From assembly GCA_963797535.1 (NCBI GenBank), contig CAWCPQ010000001.1, positions 2,666,001-2,730,000 of the forward strand: a stretch of 64,000 bases of DNA, given 5' to 3'. Source of the DNA: JAWWOL01 sp963797535. Lineage in GTDB: Bacteria > Actinomycetota > Actinomycetes > JAWWOL01. A program made the position numbers and the translations under genes. The notes beneath the pieces were generated by a model. It searched no databases. It saw only the letters and a program-made list of their open reading frames with translations, and was not told the DNA's origin. Shown here piece by piece: positions 1-8,205 of this stretch; position 1 is the stretch's first letter; each line of letters begins with the position of its first letter.

Positions 1-69
1 CTGTGGTTCTACTCCAACCCGATCTTCGTGGTCACCCCGAGCCCGCTGCCGTACTCGCGCAAGCAGTGA
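1..69 (+). CDS. 3' end of an upstream gene (partial)
   Basis: Frame 1 is open from the window edge to a TGA at 67-69 and encodes 22 residues ending YSRKQ. The next gene has a GTG at 66 that overlaps this TGA as GTGA, the same stop-start overlap used by many gene pairs in this window. That supports a real C-terminus here. Too little is visible to name the product. Confidence 0.4.
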   Translation: MWFYSNPIFVVTPSPLPYSRKQ

Positions 70-659
70 CCACCCTCCTCACAGCGGGGCGTCTCGTCCT
101 GGCCGTCGACACCCCGCTGACCACGCTGGCTGAGACCGAGCACGCGCTGCTCGGTCTCAGCCGGCGGGTGGAGCTGCCAGCGGACGTCTACGTGTGCACG
201 CACATGGTCCGCGAGCCGGAGCCGCACTATGCGTTCTCGCTGACGTTGAGTGGTGGCCCGGTCGACCTGCTCCGCACGCAGTTCGGCGACTGGCACACCG
301 CTGTCAGCTTCGGGAAGGCCAGCGCGAGCAGCGGGTACAGCGTCGGGCTGAGCATCGCCACCGCGCAGGCGCTCGCCGGCTCGGGCGGACGCTGCTTCCG
401 GTTCCCCGGACAGGCCGGCGTGGTCGGAAGTCCAACAGTGGCAGGCATTCTCGACTCGACCCCCATTGCGCGGCTCGAGGTGCTGGGCGGTCAGCCGGCC
501 GCGCTGGATGACGTCGTGCACACCAGGGACTTCGTACGACCGCTGTGGCGGGGCGGCGACCTGGTGCTGCCCGTGCTCCCTGCCGGACCGGGCGCGGTCG
601 CCCCGTTCGAGGTGCCCAACCCGACCCCGTGCTGCGGGGAGCACACCCCGCTGCCGTAG
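66..659 (+). CDS. Hypothetical protein
   Basis: This encodes 197 residues from a GTG that overlaps the preceding stop codon by 4 nt. The frame is also open upstream to a GTG at position 3, but the overlap favours 66. I do not recognise the family. The protein looks soluble, without a signal peptide or membrane segment, and ends in a proline-rich tail containing a CC pair (PTPCCGEH). The next gene follows by 27 bp on the same strand, so the two may be co-transcribed. Confidence 0.6.
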   Translation: MTTLLTAGRLVLAVDTPLTTLAETEHALLGLSRRVELPADVYVCTHMVREPEPHYAFSLTLSGGPVDLLRTQFGDWHTAVSFGKASASSGYSVGLSIATAQALAGSGGRCFRFPGQAGVVGSPTVAGILDSTPIARLEVLGGQPAALDDVVHTRDFVRPLWRGGDLVLPVLPAGPGAVAPFEVPNPTPCCGEHTPLP

Positions 660-686
660 CCGCTCCGCCTGTGGCAGGGTGTCGCC

Positions 687-1391
687 ATGGCTGAAGGTGA
701 TCACGAGCCCCACCGTCACGCGTTCTTCTACCATGAACCGCCCCCGCCGGACGGGCCGTCCCCGCTGGGGTGGCGCGGCTACGGGACCTGCGTCTTCTGC
801 AGATCAGACGACACATTCTGGCAGCACGACCTCAACCGGTCGCTCGCCACCTTTCGCAACCTCCATGGAACCGGCAACATCTGGGGCACGGCGCTGACGC
901 TGTGCGAGCGCTGCGAGGGCCTCTACAACGAAGCCGATTACGGTGCCTTGGCCCGGCTGTGGCAGGGCCAGCCCTGGTATCAGGACGACACGCTCGCCGG
1001 ACTTCTCGTCGGAGTCGCCGCCTTCTGCCGGGCCGACCGCGGTCCGCGGCTGCTGGCCGTGCCCGACTTCCCGCCCGGCTTCGAGCCCCGGGACCAGCTC
1101 ACCGGTGCCGACTTCCTCTACGACCTGTGGCCGGAGCAGCACCGTATGAGCGTGCCGGAGACGCGCAGACCTCAGCTGGATGAGGAACCCGACGCGCGGG
1201 TCCAGCTGCTGCGCTCGCCGTGGCCATCCCTGAGCCTGGCCGAGGCCTTGCGGGTCCTCTTCCGCTGGGCAGAGCGCGACTGGGACCGCGAGACCACGCC
1301 GGACCCGTACCCCAGCAAGGTGACCGAGGCGCTCGGCTGGACCGACGACGAGGCCAGGGCGTTCCTCGCGGAGCGCGACGACTCCGTCTAG
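687..1391 (+). CDS. Hypothetical protein with two CxxC pairs
   Basis: This 234-residue protein was not recognised. Its N-terminal third contains CVFC and, about 45 residues later, CERC. Such spacing is typical of a zinc-ribbon-like metal site, so a structural zinc is inferred. The rest is acidic with many Trp and Arg residues, and there is no signal peptide or membrane helix. It is the last gene before a strong hairpin that separates it from the convergent marP operon. Confidence 0.72.
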   Translation: MAEGDHEPHRHAFFYHEPPPPDGPSPLGWRGYGTCVFCRSDDTFWQHDLNRSLATFRNLHGTGNIWGTALTLCERCEGLYNEADYGALARLWQGQPWYQDDTLAGLLVGVAAFCRADRGPRLLAVPDFPPGFEPRDQLTGADFLYDLWPEQHRMSVPETRRPQLDEEPDARVQLLRSPWPSLSLAEALRVLFRWAERDWDRETTPDPYPSKVTEALGWTDDEARAFLAERDDSV

Positions 1392-1445
1392 TGCGAGGCG
1401 GCACACCGCTCGGCTGCCCGCCGGCCCGTGGAACCCATCCCCCGG

Positions 1446-1483
1446 TGTATGAGTTGCGGGCTCATATGCCCGCAACTCATACA
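1446..1483. terminator. Perfect 16-bp inverted repeat between convergent genes
   Basis: Arms 1446-1461 and 1468-1483 are perfectly complementary (TGTATGAGTTGCGGGC and its reverse complement) around a 6-nt loop, TCATAT. The hairpin lies between the rightward gene ending at 1391 and the leftward gene ending at 1626, so a bidirectional terminator is the simplest reading. There is no long T-run, as is usual for actinobacterial hairpin terminators. Confidence 0.7.
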
Positions 1484-1625
1484 GCCGGGACTCGAGGCTT
1501 GGGTGGAAGGGCCGTTGCCCGTCACCAATTCCCAGTGAGAGATCGGGAACGTTCGATCTCGTCCATGAGCGGCGCGCGGCTGGTCAATCTCACCATCTCC
1601 AGCGGACCCTCTCGGGTCCCGCCAA

Positions 1626-2813
1626 CTACTCGGTGGTGCAGGGCCCCGTGGACACCTTGGCGGTACGGTCGCGCCCGACGGCGGCGTCGGGCGCCACCTC
1701 GGCCGCCGTCAGCGCGTACCCCGTGGCCTTGTTGTCCAAGGACGCCGCGAACACCACCCCGAGCACCGCGCCCTTGGGGTTGAGCAACGGGCCGCCGGAG
1801 TTGCCGGGCCTCACCCGCGCGTACAGCGAGTAGATCTCGCGGGTGACCGTGGCGTTCTGGTAGATGTTGGGGCCCCGGGCCTTGAGGCGTTCGCGCACCC
1901 TGGCCGCCACCGGGGTGAACGGACCGCCCTCGGGATAGCCCACGACAACTCCGTCGGCCTGCCCGCTCACCGGGCCGCCGAACGACATCGGCGCCACGGC
2001 AAGGCCGGGTACGTAGAGCACAGCCACGTCGCGTTGCGGGTCGTACAGCACAACGGTCGCGGTGTACCGGGTCCCGTCCGACTGCGCCACTGTGAGTGAG
2101 TGCACCCCCGCCACCACGTGCGCGTTGGTCATGATGCGGTGCGGCGCGAACACAAAGCCACTGCCCTGGATGTCGCGGTGGCACGACGGAGCAACGCCGT
2201 GGATCACCAGAACAGTGCGATGGGCGAGCACGGCAGCAGGTGACCGTACGAGCGCAGCGTCTGGGGCGGGGACGTCGACGATGCTCTCGGGACCGATACC
2301 GCCGAACACCTGGGGGAAGCCGTTGCGGTCGAAAAGCCTTTGGAATGCGGCAAACCAGGTCTCGGACTGCACCGGCATCATCGACTGAATCGACGCGAGC
2401 ACCCGCGAGTGCTGCACCTGGCGGGCCAGCGGACGCAGCTGCGAGTGCGCAACGGCTGTGCCGACCAGCCAGGCGACCAGCAGCACGCCGAGAACGCTCA
2501 CCAGCGCGCCCGCCGAGGAGTCGACCAGCTCGGCCGAGCGCCATCGCACCCGCTTGCGGAGGGCAACACCGAGCGGCGTGAGCAGCAGCTGCCCGGCGAT
2601 CGCGCAGACGAACACCACACCGATCGCCCAGAGCGGCTGGTTCTCGCCGTGACCGATCCAGTGCAGCACGGTCGGCGCGATCTTGGCCCCGACGACACCA
2701 CCGCCGAGGAACCCGAGGAACGAGACCGCTCCGACCACGAAGCCTTGGCGATAGCCGGAGATCCCGAACCCGACGACGGCGAGGATCAGGAAAAGGTCGA
2801 GGAGGTCCCCCAT
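1626..2813 (-). CDS. marP: MarP-type membrane-bound serine protease (CvpA + trypsin-like)
   Basis: This 395-residue protein has four N-terminal hydrophobic segments (about residues 1-120, CvpA/colicin-V-production-like) followed by a periplasmic chymotrypsin-fold domain. The catalytic triad is visible as His232 (TNAHVV), Asp262 (RDVAVL) and Ser339 (PGNSGGP). Two cysteines, near 211 and 392, sit where M. tuberculosis MarP forms its activity-controlling disulfide (Cys214-Cys395). MarP (Rv3671c) maintains cytoplasmic pH under acid and oxidative stress; the same role is inferred here. It is the last gene of a leftward run nth-tlpA-nudix-cupredoxin-marP, the mycobacterial order plus a cupredoxin. 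Confidence 0.93.
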   Translation of the reverse strand: MGDLLDLFLILAVVGFGISGYRQGFVVGAVSFLGFLGGGVVGAKIAPTVLHWIGHGENQPLWAIGVVFVCAIAGQLLLTPLGVALRKRVRWRSAELVDSSAGALVSVLGVLLVAWLVGTAVAHSQLRPLARQVQHSRVLASIQSMMPVQSETWFAAFQRLFDRNGFPQVFGGIGPESIVDVPAPDAALVRSPAAVLAHRTVLVIHGVAPSCHRDIQGSGFVFAPHRIMTNAHVVAGVHSLTVAQSDGTRYTATVVLYDPQRDVAVLYVPGLAVAPMSFGGPVSGQADGVVVGYPEGGPFTPVAARVRERLKARGPNIYQNATVTREIYSLYARVRPGNSGGPLLNPKGAVLGVVFAASLDNKATGYALTAAEVAPDAAVGRDRTAKVSTGPCTTE

Positions 2814-2817
2814 GACG

Positions 2818-3255
2818 TCAGGATCCCAGGACTGTCAGAGTCCCGACCATGTGCTCGGACGTGTGGTACGCGCAGTCGAACGCATAGGTCGCCGTGCCGT
2901 CTGGCGCGATGAAGGTGACCGTGAGCGTCTGGTTGCCGGGAATGTTGCCCGAGTTGACGTTGAGCGACGGGATCTCGAAGGTGTGCGGGTCCGACCCGGT
3001 GTTGACCAGGGTCACCGTGACCTTGCCCGGTTTGACCAGCAGGGCCGGCGGCACGAAGCGCAGCTTGTCCGTCATCTCGAGCGTCACCGTCTGGTTGCCG
3101 CTGGCGTCGACCTTGGCGGTGACCGCCGGTGAGGGCGACGGGTCGTGGTCGAAGCGCGGCGACTGACGCTGGCAGCCCTGGGCCCCGAACAGGACGACGA
3201 CAGCGGTCAGCGCGCCGGCAGCCAGGACCGCACGGTTACCGCTTCGGGTCGTCAC
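2818..3255 (-). CDS. Cupredoxin-domain lipoprotein
   Basis: This 145-residue protein starts at a GTG overlapping the NUDIX stop (GTGA). An N-terminal hydrophobic segment leads to a Cys near residue 28 (GAQGC, a loose lipobox), so it is probably exported and lipid-anchored. The rest is a plastocyanin-like beta sandwich. The copper ligands expected of the fold are visible: His in DPHTFEIP, then Cys, His and Met in FDCAYHTSEHM. A type-1 copper electron carrier or copper-binding protein is likely. Its place between a redox-controlled protease and a TlpA thioredoxin suggests an envelope redox or copper function. Confidence 0.85.
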   Translation of the reverse strand: MTTRSGNRAVLAAGALTAVVVLFGAQGCQRQSPRFDHDPSPSPAVTAKVDASGNQTVTLEMTDKLRFVPPALLVKPGKVTVTLVNTGSDPHTFEIPSLNVNSGNIPGNQTLTVTFIAPDGTATYAFDCAYHTSEHMVGTLTVLGS

Positions 3256-3899
3256 GATGACTCCGCCTGACTGTCGGTGGGGGGCAGCTGCTCGATCCGG
3301 TCACTGTCCCAGGGCAACGCCCAGCCTCCCAGGTGCAGCAGCCGATCGATCAGGCCGCCGGTGAATCCCCACACCAGCATCCCGCCGACGTCGAACGCTG
3401 GACCGACGTAACCGCTGGGATGACGCACCTGGAGCCGGTTGGCCGGGTCGACCAGCTCGGCGATCGGCACCCTGGCCACGGCAGCGCACTCGGCCGGATC
3501 GACCGGGCCCACCACCGACGGCTCGCGCCACCACGCCAGCACCGGCACCACCAGGAAACCGCTCGGGGGCAACCACAGCGAGGGCAGCTCGGCAAGGACG
3601 TCCACCCCCGCCGGGTCGACGCCGGTCTCCTCGACCGCTTCTCGTACGGCGGCGACGGCAGGGGTCTCGCCGGGGTCCAATGCCCCACCGGGAAACGCCG
3701 GCTGGCCGGCGTGGCTGCGCAAGGTCATCGCCCTTTGGATCAGCAACAGGTCCGGTCCCCGTGCCCCCTCGCCGAACAGCACGAGGACGGCGGAGTCGCG
3801 ACCGCCCTCGGCTGGTACGGGGTGCCGCAGCAGCTGGTCACGGGTGATGCTCGGCGCAACCTCGGCCAACGCTCGCAGCCACCCTGGCAGCTGCGTCAC
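3252..3899 (-). CDS. NUDIX hydrolase (CoA pyrophosphatase-like)
   Basis: This encodes 215 residues from a GTG at 3899, chosen because it overlaps the upstream TlpA stop by 4 nt; the longer open frame runs through other genes. The NUDIX box is visible as GGALDPGETPAVAAVREAVE followed by ETG. The upstream segment LRSHAGQPAFPGG matches the CoA-pyrophosphatase (NudL/YeaB) subgroup, which cleaves CoA into ADP and phosphopantetheine. The M. tuberculosis counterpart is Rv3672c, also between marP and the TlpA-like gene. Confidence 0.9.
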   Translation of the reverse strand: MTQLPGWLRALAEVAPSITRDQLLRHPVPAEGGRDSAVLVLFGEGARGPDLLLIQRAMTLRSHAGQPAFPGGALDPGETPAVAAVREAVEETGVDPAGVDVLAELPSLWLPPSGFLVVPVLAWWREPSVVGPVDPAECAAVARVPIAELVDPANRLQVRHPSGYVGPAFDVGGMLVWGFTGGLIDRLLHLGGWALPWDSDRIEQLPPTDSQAESS

Positions 3900-4489
3900 G
3901 ACACCGTCACCCCGAGATGGGTCTTGACCGACGCCTTGATCGCCGCGAGGGAGGCGAAAGCCCCTGCCTGCGCTGGGCCGACCAGATGCCCTGCTGCGTC
4001 GACGAAGTAGGTCGTCGGATAGCCGATCAGCTTGAGCTTGCCGTTGATGTCGGTGTGCTCGTCGATCACCGACGCATAGTGCAGGCCGACCTTGCGGGCG
4101 AAGGACAGCCCGGCGTCCGGGGAGGGCTCGGAGTCGATGCCGAGCACCAGCACCTTGCCCTTGGCATCCTTGCGGAACTGCTCGACCGCTGGGGCCTCCT
4201 TGATGCACGGCTCGCAGTTGCTCGCCCAGACGTTGATCAGCGCTGGTCCTCGTACACCCGCCAGGTCGACCGTGCCGTTTCCGTCCAGGCAGTGCAGGGT
4301 GATCTTGGGCAGTCCCCCGGTGACGGGCGGACCGACCGTCGGGCACGGCTCGAGGGCGGCGGCGGTGACCAACGACGGGTCCTTCACCGCGTTGTACGAC
4401 GGCGGCCCGAACGACGACCCACAACCGGCCAGCGTGGCGAGAAGCAGCGGCGCGACGAGCGCGCGCCGGAGTCGAGAACCTGACCTCAC
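3896..4489 (-). CDS. TlpA-like thioredoxin-fold lipoprotein
   Basis: This encodes 197 residues from a GTG at 4489 that overlaps the nth stop (GTGA). A short basic N-terminus, a hydrophobic run and a lipobox (LAGC) mark it as an exported lipoprotein. The redoxin/AhpC-TSA-like domain has the active site CEPC (WASNCEPCIKEAP) and the cis-proline loop GYPTTYFVD. It probably reduces or exchanges disulfides of envelope proteins. The MarP disulfide next door is a plausible but unproven substrate. It corresponds to Rv3673c in mycobacteria. Confidence 0.9.
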   Translation of the reverse strand: MRSGSRLRRALVAPLLLATLAGCGSSFGPPSYNAVKDPSLVTAAALEPCPTVGPPVTGGLPKITLHCLDGNGTVDLAGVRGPALINVWASNCEPCIKEAPAVEQFRKDAKGKVLVLGIDSEPSPDAGLSFARKVGLHYASVIDEHTDINGKLKLIGYPTTYFVDAAGHLVGPAQAGAFASLAAIKASVKTHLGVTVS

Positions 4490-5235
4490 GCCGATACCGC
4501 GACCTGGGCCGACGTCTTGACCAGCTTGGCGGCGACAGCGGGATCGGTGGGGCCTTCGCCGTAGGCGGGGCACAGCCGGGCCAGCGGGCACACGCCACAG
4601 GCCGGCTTGCGGGCGTGGCACATCCGCCGGCCGTGCCAGATCAGCCGTTGGGAGAAGTCGGTCCACTCGGCCTTCGGGATCAGGGTCGCGATCTCGTGCT
4701 CGACCTTGACCGGGTCGGCCTGGATCGTCAGCCCGAACCGGCGGACCAGCCGGCCGAAGTGCGTGTCCACCGTCAGGCCGGGAATCCCGAACGCGTTGCC
4801 GAGCACCACGTTGGCCGTCTTGCGCCCGACACCGGGCAGCGTGACCAGGTCCACCAGCCGCGGCGGCACCTCGCCGTCGTAGCGCTCCGTTAGCGCCGCA
4901 CCCAGGTTGATCAGGCTGTTCGTCTTGGCCCGGAAGAAGCCGGTGGGCTTGAGGATCGTTTCCATCTCGTCGCGGTCGGCGCCCGCGTAATCCTCGGCAG
5001 TACGCCACTTGGCGAACACCGTCGGCGTGACCTCGTTCACCTTCTTGTCCGTGCACTGCGCCGACAGGATCGTCGCGACCAGCAGCTCGAGCGGCGTGCT
5101 GAAGTCCAGCTCACAGTGCGCATCCGGGTAGAGCAGCGCCAGCTCGCGGTTGATTCGCCGGGACCGGCGCACGAGAGCGGTACGGGACTCGCCGGTCGGG
5201 GTCTGCTCGTCGTCGGCTCGCCCTGGGCTGGTCAC
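4486..5235 (-). CDS. nth: Endonuclease III (DNA glycosylase/AP lyase)
   Basis: This encodes 249 residues from a GTG at 5235. The helix-hairpin-helix (LPGVGRKTANVVLG) is followed by the catalytic Asp in VDTHFGR, and the Schiff-base Lys lies in QCTDKKVNEV. The C-terminal [4Fe-4S] loop has the canonical spacing C-x6-C-x2-C-x5-C (CHARKPACGVCPLARLC). It removes oxidised pyrimidines in base-excision repair. As the first gene of the leftward operon it faces the rsiG-like gene across a 118-bp intergenic region. Confidence 0.95.
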   Translation of the reverse strand: MTSPGRADDEQTPTGESRTALVRRSRRINRELALLYPDAHCELDFSTPLELLVATILSAQCTDKKVNEVTPTVFAKWRTAEDYAGADRDEMETILKPTGFFRAKTNSLINLGAALTERYDGEVPPRLVDLVTLPGVGRKTANVVLGNAFGIPGLTVDTHFGRLVRRFGLTIQADPVKVEHEIATLIPKAEWTDFSQRLIWHGRRMCHARKPACGVCPLARLCPAYGEGPTDPAVAAKLVKTSAQVAVSA

Positions 5236-5353
5236 TCGTTCAGCGTACGTGAACCCGGTCCGTTGACCCGTTGGGGTGATCCTTCTCAAGCAACTCCCGG
5301 ACTCGCCCGATGCCCGAAATGCAGTTACGGAGCGTGACGAGATTGGGCGGATC

Positions 5354-5917
5354 ATGAAGTCAGCAAGCGCCGAGCGGGCAAGCGAACGGGCGGCAGAGCG
5401 CGCCCGGGCGATCCGGACCGTGCCGCAGCGCAACACCGAGTTCGACCACCTCGACCTGGAGGGGCTGCGGAACTACCGCACCGCCCTGTCCGGGGAGGAA
5501 GGCCGGGTGTCCTACTGGCGCCGGATCATGCAGGCGCGGCTGGACGTCGTACGGGCCACGCTCAGCGGGGTTCAAGCCGTCGACAACTTGCGCGACGTGC
5601 TGACCGACGTCCGCGTGACCAGCAGCCGCAGCGCCCTGATCGAGATGGTCGGCGACGCCGCGGGAGAGCTGCTCGAGCTGCCCGACCTGAGCAGCCTGTG
5701 GTCGCGAGAGCTCGACGCCGAGGACCCGGTCGCCGCGCAGGCGCTGATCCAGGCGCTGGAGCAGGCCGAGGGGCAGCTGTCGGACTACCGCAACGCGCTG
5801 CACGCCCGGATCGCCGCCGCGACCACCGAGCTGATCGCTCGCTACCGCGAGGAGCCGACGCTGTGCCTGGTGGCGCTTCCGCAGCCGCCCGAGCAGCGAT
5901 TCCCGGTCAGCGTCTGA
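5354..5917 (+). CDS. RsiG-like c-di-GMP-responsive anti-sigma factor homologue
   Basis: This encodes 187 residues from ATG 5354; the frame is open to a GTG at 5276. The N-terminus is Arg/Glu/Ala-rich and the rest is predicted helical coiled-coil. Residues 49-64 match exactly the RsiG c-di-GMP signature E(x)3S(x)2R(x)3Q(x)3D (Glu49, Ser53, Arg56, Gln60, Asp64). A second copy at residues 139-154 keeps Glu139, Ser143 and Arg146 but has His150 and Ala154 for Gln and Asp. In Streptomyces, RsiG loaded with c-di-GMP sequesters the sigma factor WhiG. No whiG is in this window, so the partner is unknown. It is followed by crp on the same strand. Confidence 0.8.
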   Translation: MKSASAERASERAAERARAIRTVPQRNTEFDHLDLEGLRNYRTALSGEEGRVSYWRRIMQARLDVVRATLSGVQAVDNLRDVLTDVRVTSSRSALIEMVGDAAGELLELPDLSSLWSRELDAEDPVAAQALIQALEQAEGQLSDYRNALHARIAAATTELIARYREEPTLCLVALPQPPEQRFPVSV

Positions 5918-5994
5918 CCCACCGTCGGCGCCCGTCCACAGCGGGCGCGAGCCGTCCTCGTACTGCGGGGGGCTGGTGCGGCAGACTACTGACC

Positions 5995-6669
5995 GTGGAG
6001 GACGGACTCTCCCGGGTCGCGCTGTTCGCAGCGCTCGGACCGGAGGCAACGGCGGCACTTGAGCCTTCGCTGTCCCGTCAGTCCGCCAGCCGGGGCGACT
6101 CGGTCTTCGTCGAGGGTGACAGCGGCGATGCGCTCTACGTGATCGAGGACGGCAAGATCAAGCTGTCCCGGTCGTCGGTCGACGGTCGCGAGAACATCCT
6201 CGCGGTGCTCGGGCCGCACGAGATGTTCGGGGAGCTGTCGCTGTTCGACCCCTCCCCGCGCACGTCGTCGGCGACTGCTGTCACCGACTGCCGACTGCTC
6301 GTTTTCCCCCACGACGCGCTGCGGCCGTGGCTCACCGAACGGCCCGAGGTTGCTCCGGCGTTGCTCCAGGCCCTCGCCCAGAGACTTCGCCGTACCAACG
6401 AAGCGCTGGCGGACCTGGTGTTCTCCGACGTCCCCGGCCGCGTGGCCAAGACGCTGCTCTCACTCGCCGACCGGTTCGGGCACACCGAGTCCGGCGGCAT
6501 CCGGGTCAACCACGACCTCACGCAGGAAGAGCTGGCCCAGCTCGTCGGTGCCTCGCGCGAGACGGTCAACAAGGCGCTGGCGGACTTCGCTGCACGTGGC
6601 TGGCTTCGCCTCGAGGGCCGGGCGGTCGTCCTGCTCGCCCCCGACCGGCTCGGCCGCCGCGCCCGCTGA
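5995..6669 (+). CDS. crp: Crp/Fnr-family transcriptional regulator (cAMP receptor type)
   Basis: This 224-residue protein has the length of actinobacterial Crp (Rv3676 class). An N-terminal cyclic-nucleotide-binding beta roll contains GELSLFDPSPRTSSA, which matches the phosphate-binding cassette (G-E-[LI]-x5-R-[TS]). The C-terminal winged helix-turn-helix is QEELAQLVGASRETVNKAL. The GTG at 5995 was chosen from family length. It is a global regulator binding DNA as a dimer with cAMP. The nth-crp neighbourhood is the same as in mycobacteria, although an 8.5-kb block separates it here from the MBL hydrolase. Confidence 0.92.
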   Translation: MEDGLSRVALFAALGPEATAALEPSLSRQSASRGDSVFVEGDSGDALYVIEDGKIKLSRSSVDGRENILAVLGPHEMFGELSLFDPSPRTSSATAVTDCRLLVFPHDALRPWLTERPEVAPALLQALAQRLRRTNEALADLVFSDVPGRVAKTLLSLADRFGHTESGGIRVNHDLTQEELAQLVGASRETVNKALADFAARGWLRLEGRAVVLLAPDRLGRRAR

Positions 6670-6674
6670 CGACC

Positions 6675-7226
6675 GTGAGCACTCCCGACCGACTGCGTCG
6701 CATCCGGGTGGTCGGCACCAGTGGGTCGGGCAAGAGCCACCTCGCCGACCGCCTGGCCCAACGCCTCAACCTCGGCCGGATCGAGCTCGACGCCCTCCAC
6801 CACCGCGCCGACTGGCAGCCGGCGCCGCCCGAGGAGTTCCGCGCCGAGCTGCGAACGGCGCTTGCTGCGTACGAGATCTCGCCGGGCGGCTGGGTGGTGG
6901 ACGGCAACTACGCCGACGACGTCGCCGACCTGCTCGACGACGCCCAGCTGTACCTGTGGCTGGACTACCCGCGCCGGGTGGTGATGCTGCGGCTGCTCCG
7001 CCGAACACTGGGGCGGATGGCGACGCGGCGAAGGTTGTGGAACGGCAACCGGGAGCAGTGGCGCTACCTGTTCAGCCGCGACCCCGACCTCAACATCCTG
7101 CTCTGGGCGTGGACGACGCACGCTCGAAGGCGCGAGGAGTACGCCGCCGCAGCCGACGAGCGCTGGGTGCAGCTGAGCTCACCGCGCGAGGCCGAGGCCT
7201 GGGTCACAGCGCTCGGGCGACGCTAG
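6675..7226 (+). CDS. P-loop NTPase, topology-modulation/adenylate-kinase-like
   Basis: This encodes 183 residues from a GTG 5 bp after crp. A Walker A motif (GTSGSGKS) sits near the N-terminus, followed by a family-typical LDALHH segment and an Arg-rich lid region. Small kinase-like proteins of this FlaR/topology-modulation type are common and mostly uncharacterised; the phosphate acceptor is unknown. The stop codon shares a CTAG with the stop of the convergent next gene. Confidence 0.82.
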   Translation: MSTPDRLRRIRVVGTSGSGKSHLADRLAQRLNLGRIELDALHHRADWQPAPPEEFRAELRTALAAYEISPGGWVVDGNYADDVADLLDDAQLYLWLDYPRRVVMLRLLRRTLGRMATRRRLWNGNREQWRYLFSRDPDLNILLWAWTTHARRREEYAAAADERWVQLSSPREAEAWVTALGRR

Positions 7227-7888
7227 GCGATGCTGGAGGCGAAGACGTCCCGCAGGATCTCCCGCTCGATCGGCTCGTCGCAGGCAGCGGCCCGCGTGCA
7301 CACGACGACGCCCGGCGACCACCGCGACCACCAGGTCTCCTGCATCGGCACCGTGAAGACCAGTCCCCGGACGAGCGCCGGGGACGCCGCATGCTCCGCG
7401 ATCACGGCGTCGGCGATGTCCGTGACCTGCGGCCAGTACGGGTCGACTGTCCCGCAGGAGCCCCGCCGCGTCTCGGCCTCGACCCAGCCCGGCCACTGCT
7501 CGACGGACGCCAGCACCGCCTTGCGCAACGCCGGCCGGTCGGCCAGTCCCTCGTACGACGGACCGGCGCCGACATCCTCGAACGGCAGGTCCAAGTCGCG
7601 CCGCCAGGCTGACTGGCGAGGCGTGCAGTAACCACCACTGAGGCGGACGTGCAGGTCGACCGTCGAGAGCCACCAGCGTCGCCAGTCGATAGCCGCTTCT
7701 CGTTGTTCCTCAAGGCAAAGCGCCGCCGAGGCAACCGGGTGCGGCTCGGTCATCCGCGGTGGCAGCGACGCAAATCGGGGCACCGGCAGGTCACAGACAT
7801 CGCGGACGAACAGCGCCCGGCTCAGCGGGCTGGAGGGGCCGCCCACGCATCGGAACTCCCACGTCGGCAGGTCGGCGGCGGTCATCAC
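7223..7888 (-). CDS. Hypothetical protein
   Basis: This 221-residue protein was not recognised. It is Trp- and Arg-rich (DWRRWWLSTVDLHVRL, ETWWSRWSP) with no signal peptide, membrane span or known motif. It may start at GTG 7888 or ATG 7885. It converges on the kinase-like gene, and the two stop codons overlap in one CTAG tetranucleotide. Confidence 0.68.
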   Translation of the reverse strand: MMTAADLPTWEFRCVGGPSSPLSRALFVRDVCDLPVPRFASLPPRMTEPHPVASAALCLEEQREAAIDWRRWWLSTVDLHVRLSGGYCTPRQSAWRRDLDLPFEDVGAGPSYEGLADRPALRKAVLASVEQWPGWVEAETRRGSCGTVDPYWPQVTDIADAVIAEHAASPALVRGLVFTVPMQETWWSRWSPGVVVCTRAAACDEPIEREILRDVFASSIA

Positions 7889-7932
7889 GCGGACACTGTC
7901 CCACTTCGTTTGATCTTGAGGAATAGTCCGTC

Positions 7933-8205
7933 CTAGTCACTCTGCACGGTTCTCCGGACCACCCACGCGTGCTTGCCGATCTGCCGCTGCTTGGTGAAGC
8001 CGTTGCGCTCGAACAGGTCCACCGACACGTTGTGCAGCAGGCGGCCTTGGACCTCACGCCCACTGGTGTCCTCGGGATAGCTCTCGACAACTCCGCCGCC
8101 TCGACCGGCGATCTGCTCAAGAGCGCCCTCGAGCGCCGCGGCCGCCCGAGACCCCGTTGTGCGCCTCGACCAGTGCGGCGAAGGCATCCCACGCCTTTAA
8201 GCCAA
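7933..8205 (-). pseudogene. GNAT N-acetyltransferase remnant (internal deletion and frameshift)
   Basis: The leftward strand carries two pieces of one GNAT protein in different frames. The N-terminal piece (about 8205-8140) reads AWDAFAALVEAHNGV, the usual opening of a GNAT subfamily. It then hits a stop. The C-terminal piece (to 7933) reads ALEGALEQ, then VESYPEDT, FERNGFTKQRQIGKHAWV and ends normally. The central acetyl-CoA-binding part is missing and the two pieces are out of frame. An 84-residue ORF starts inside the fusion but would give only the C-terminal fragment. The 5' end stops at the junction with the truncated gene on the other strand. Confidence 0.6.

Noticed and set aside
3..65. 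N-terminal extension of the first complete gene to GTG 3
   Set aside because: The GTG at 66 overlaps the stop of the upstream frame as GTGA, the start pattern of many genes here. The extension would overlap that upstream coding sequence.
1..5040. Apparent excess of GTAC/CGTAC words
   Set aside because: A rough hand count in the first 5 kb gave about 17 GTAC, against about 14 expected from base composition alone, so there is no clear excess.
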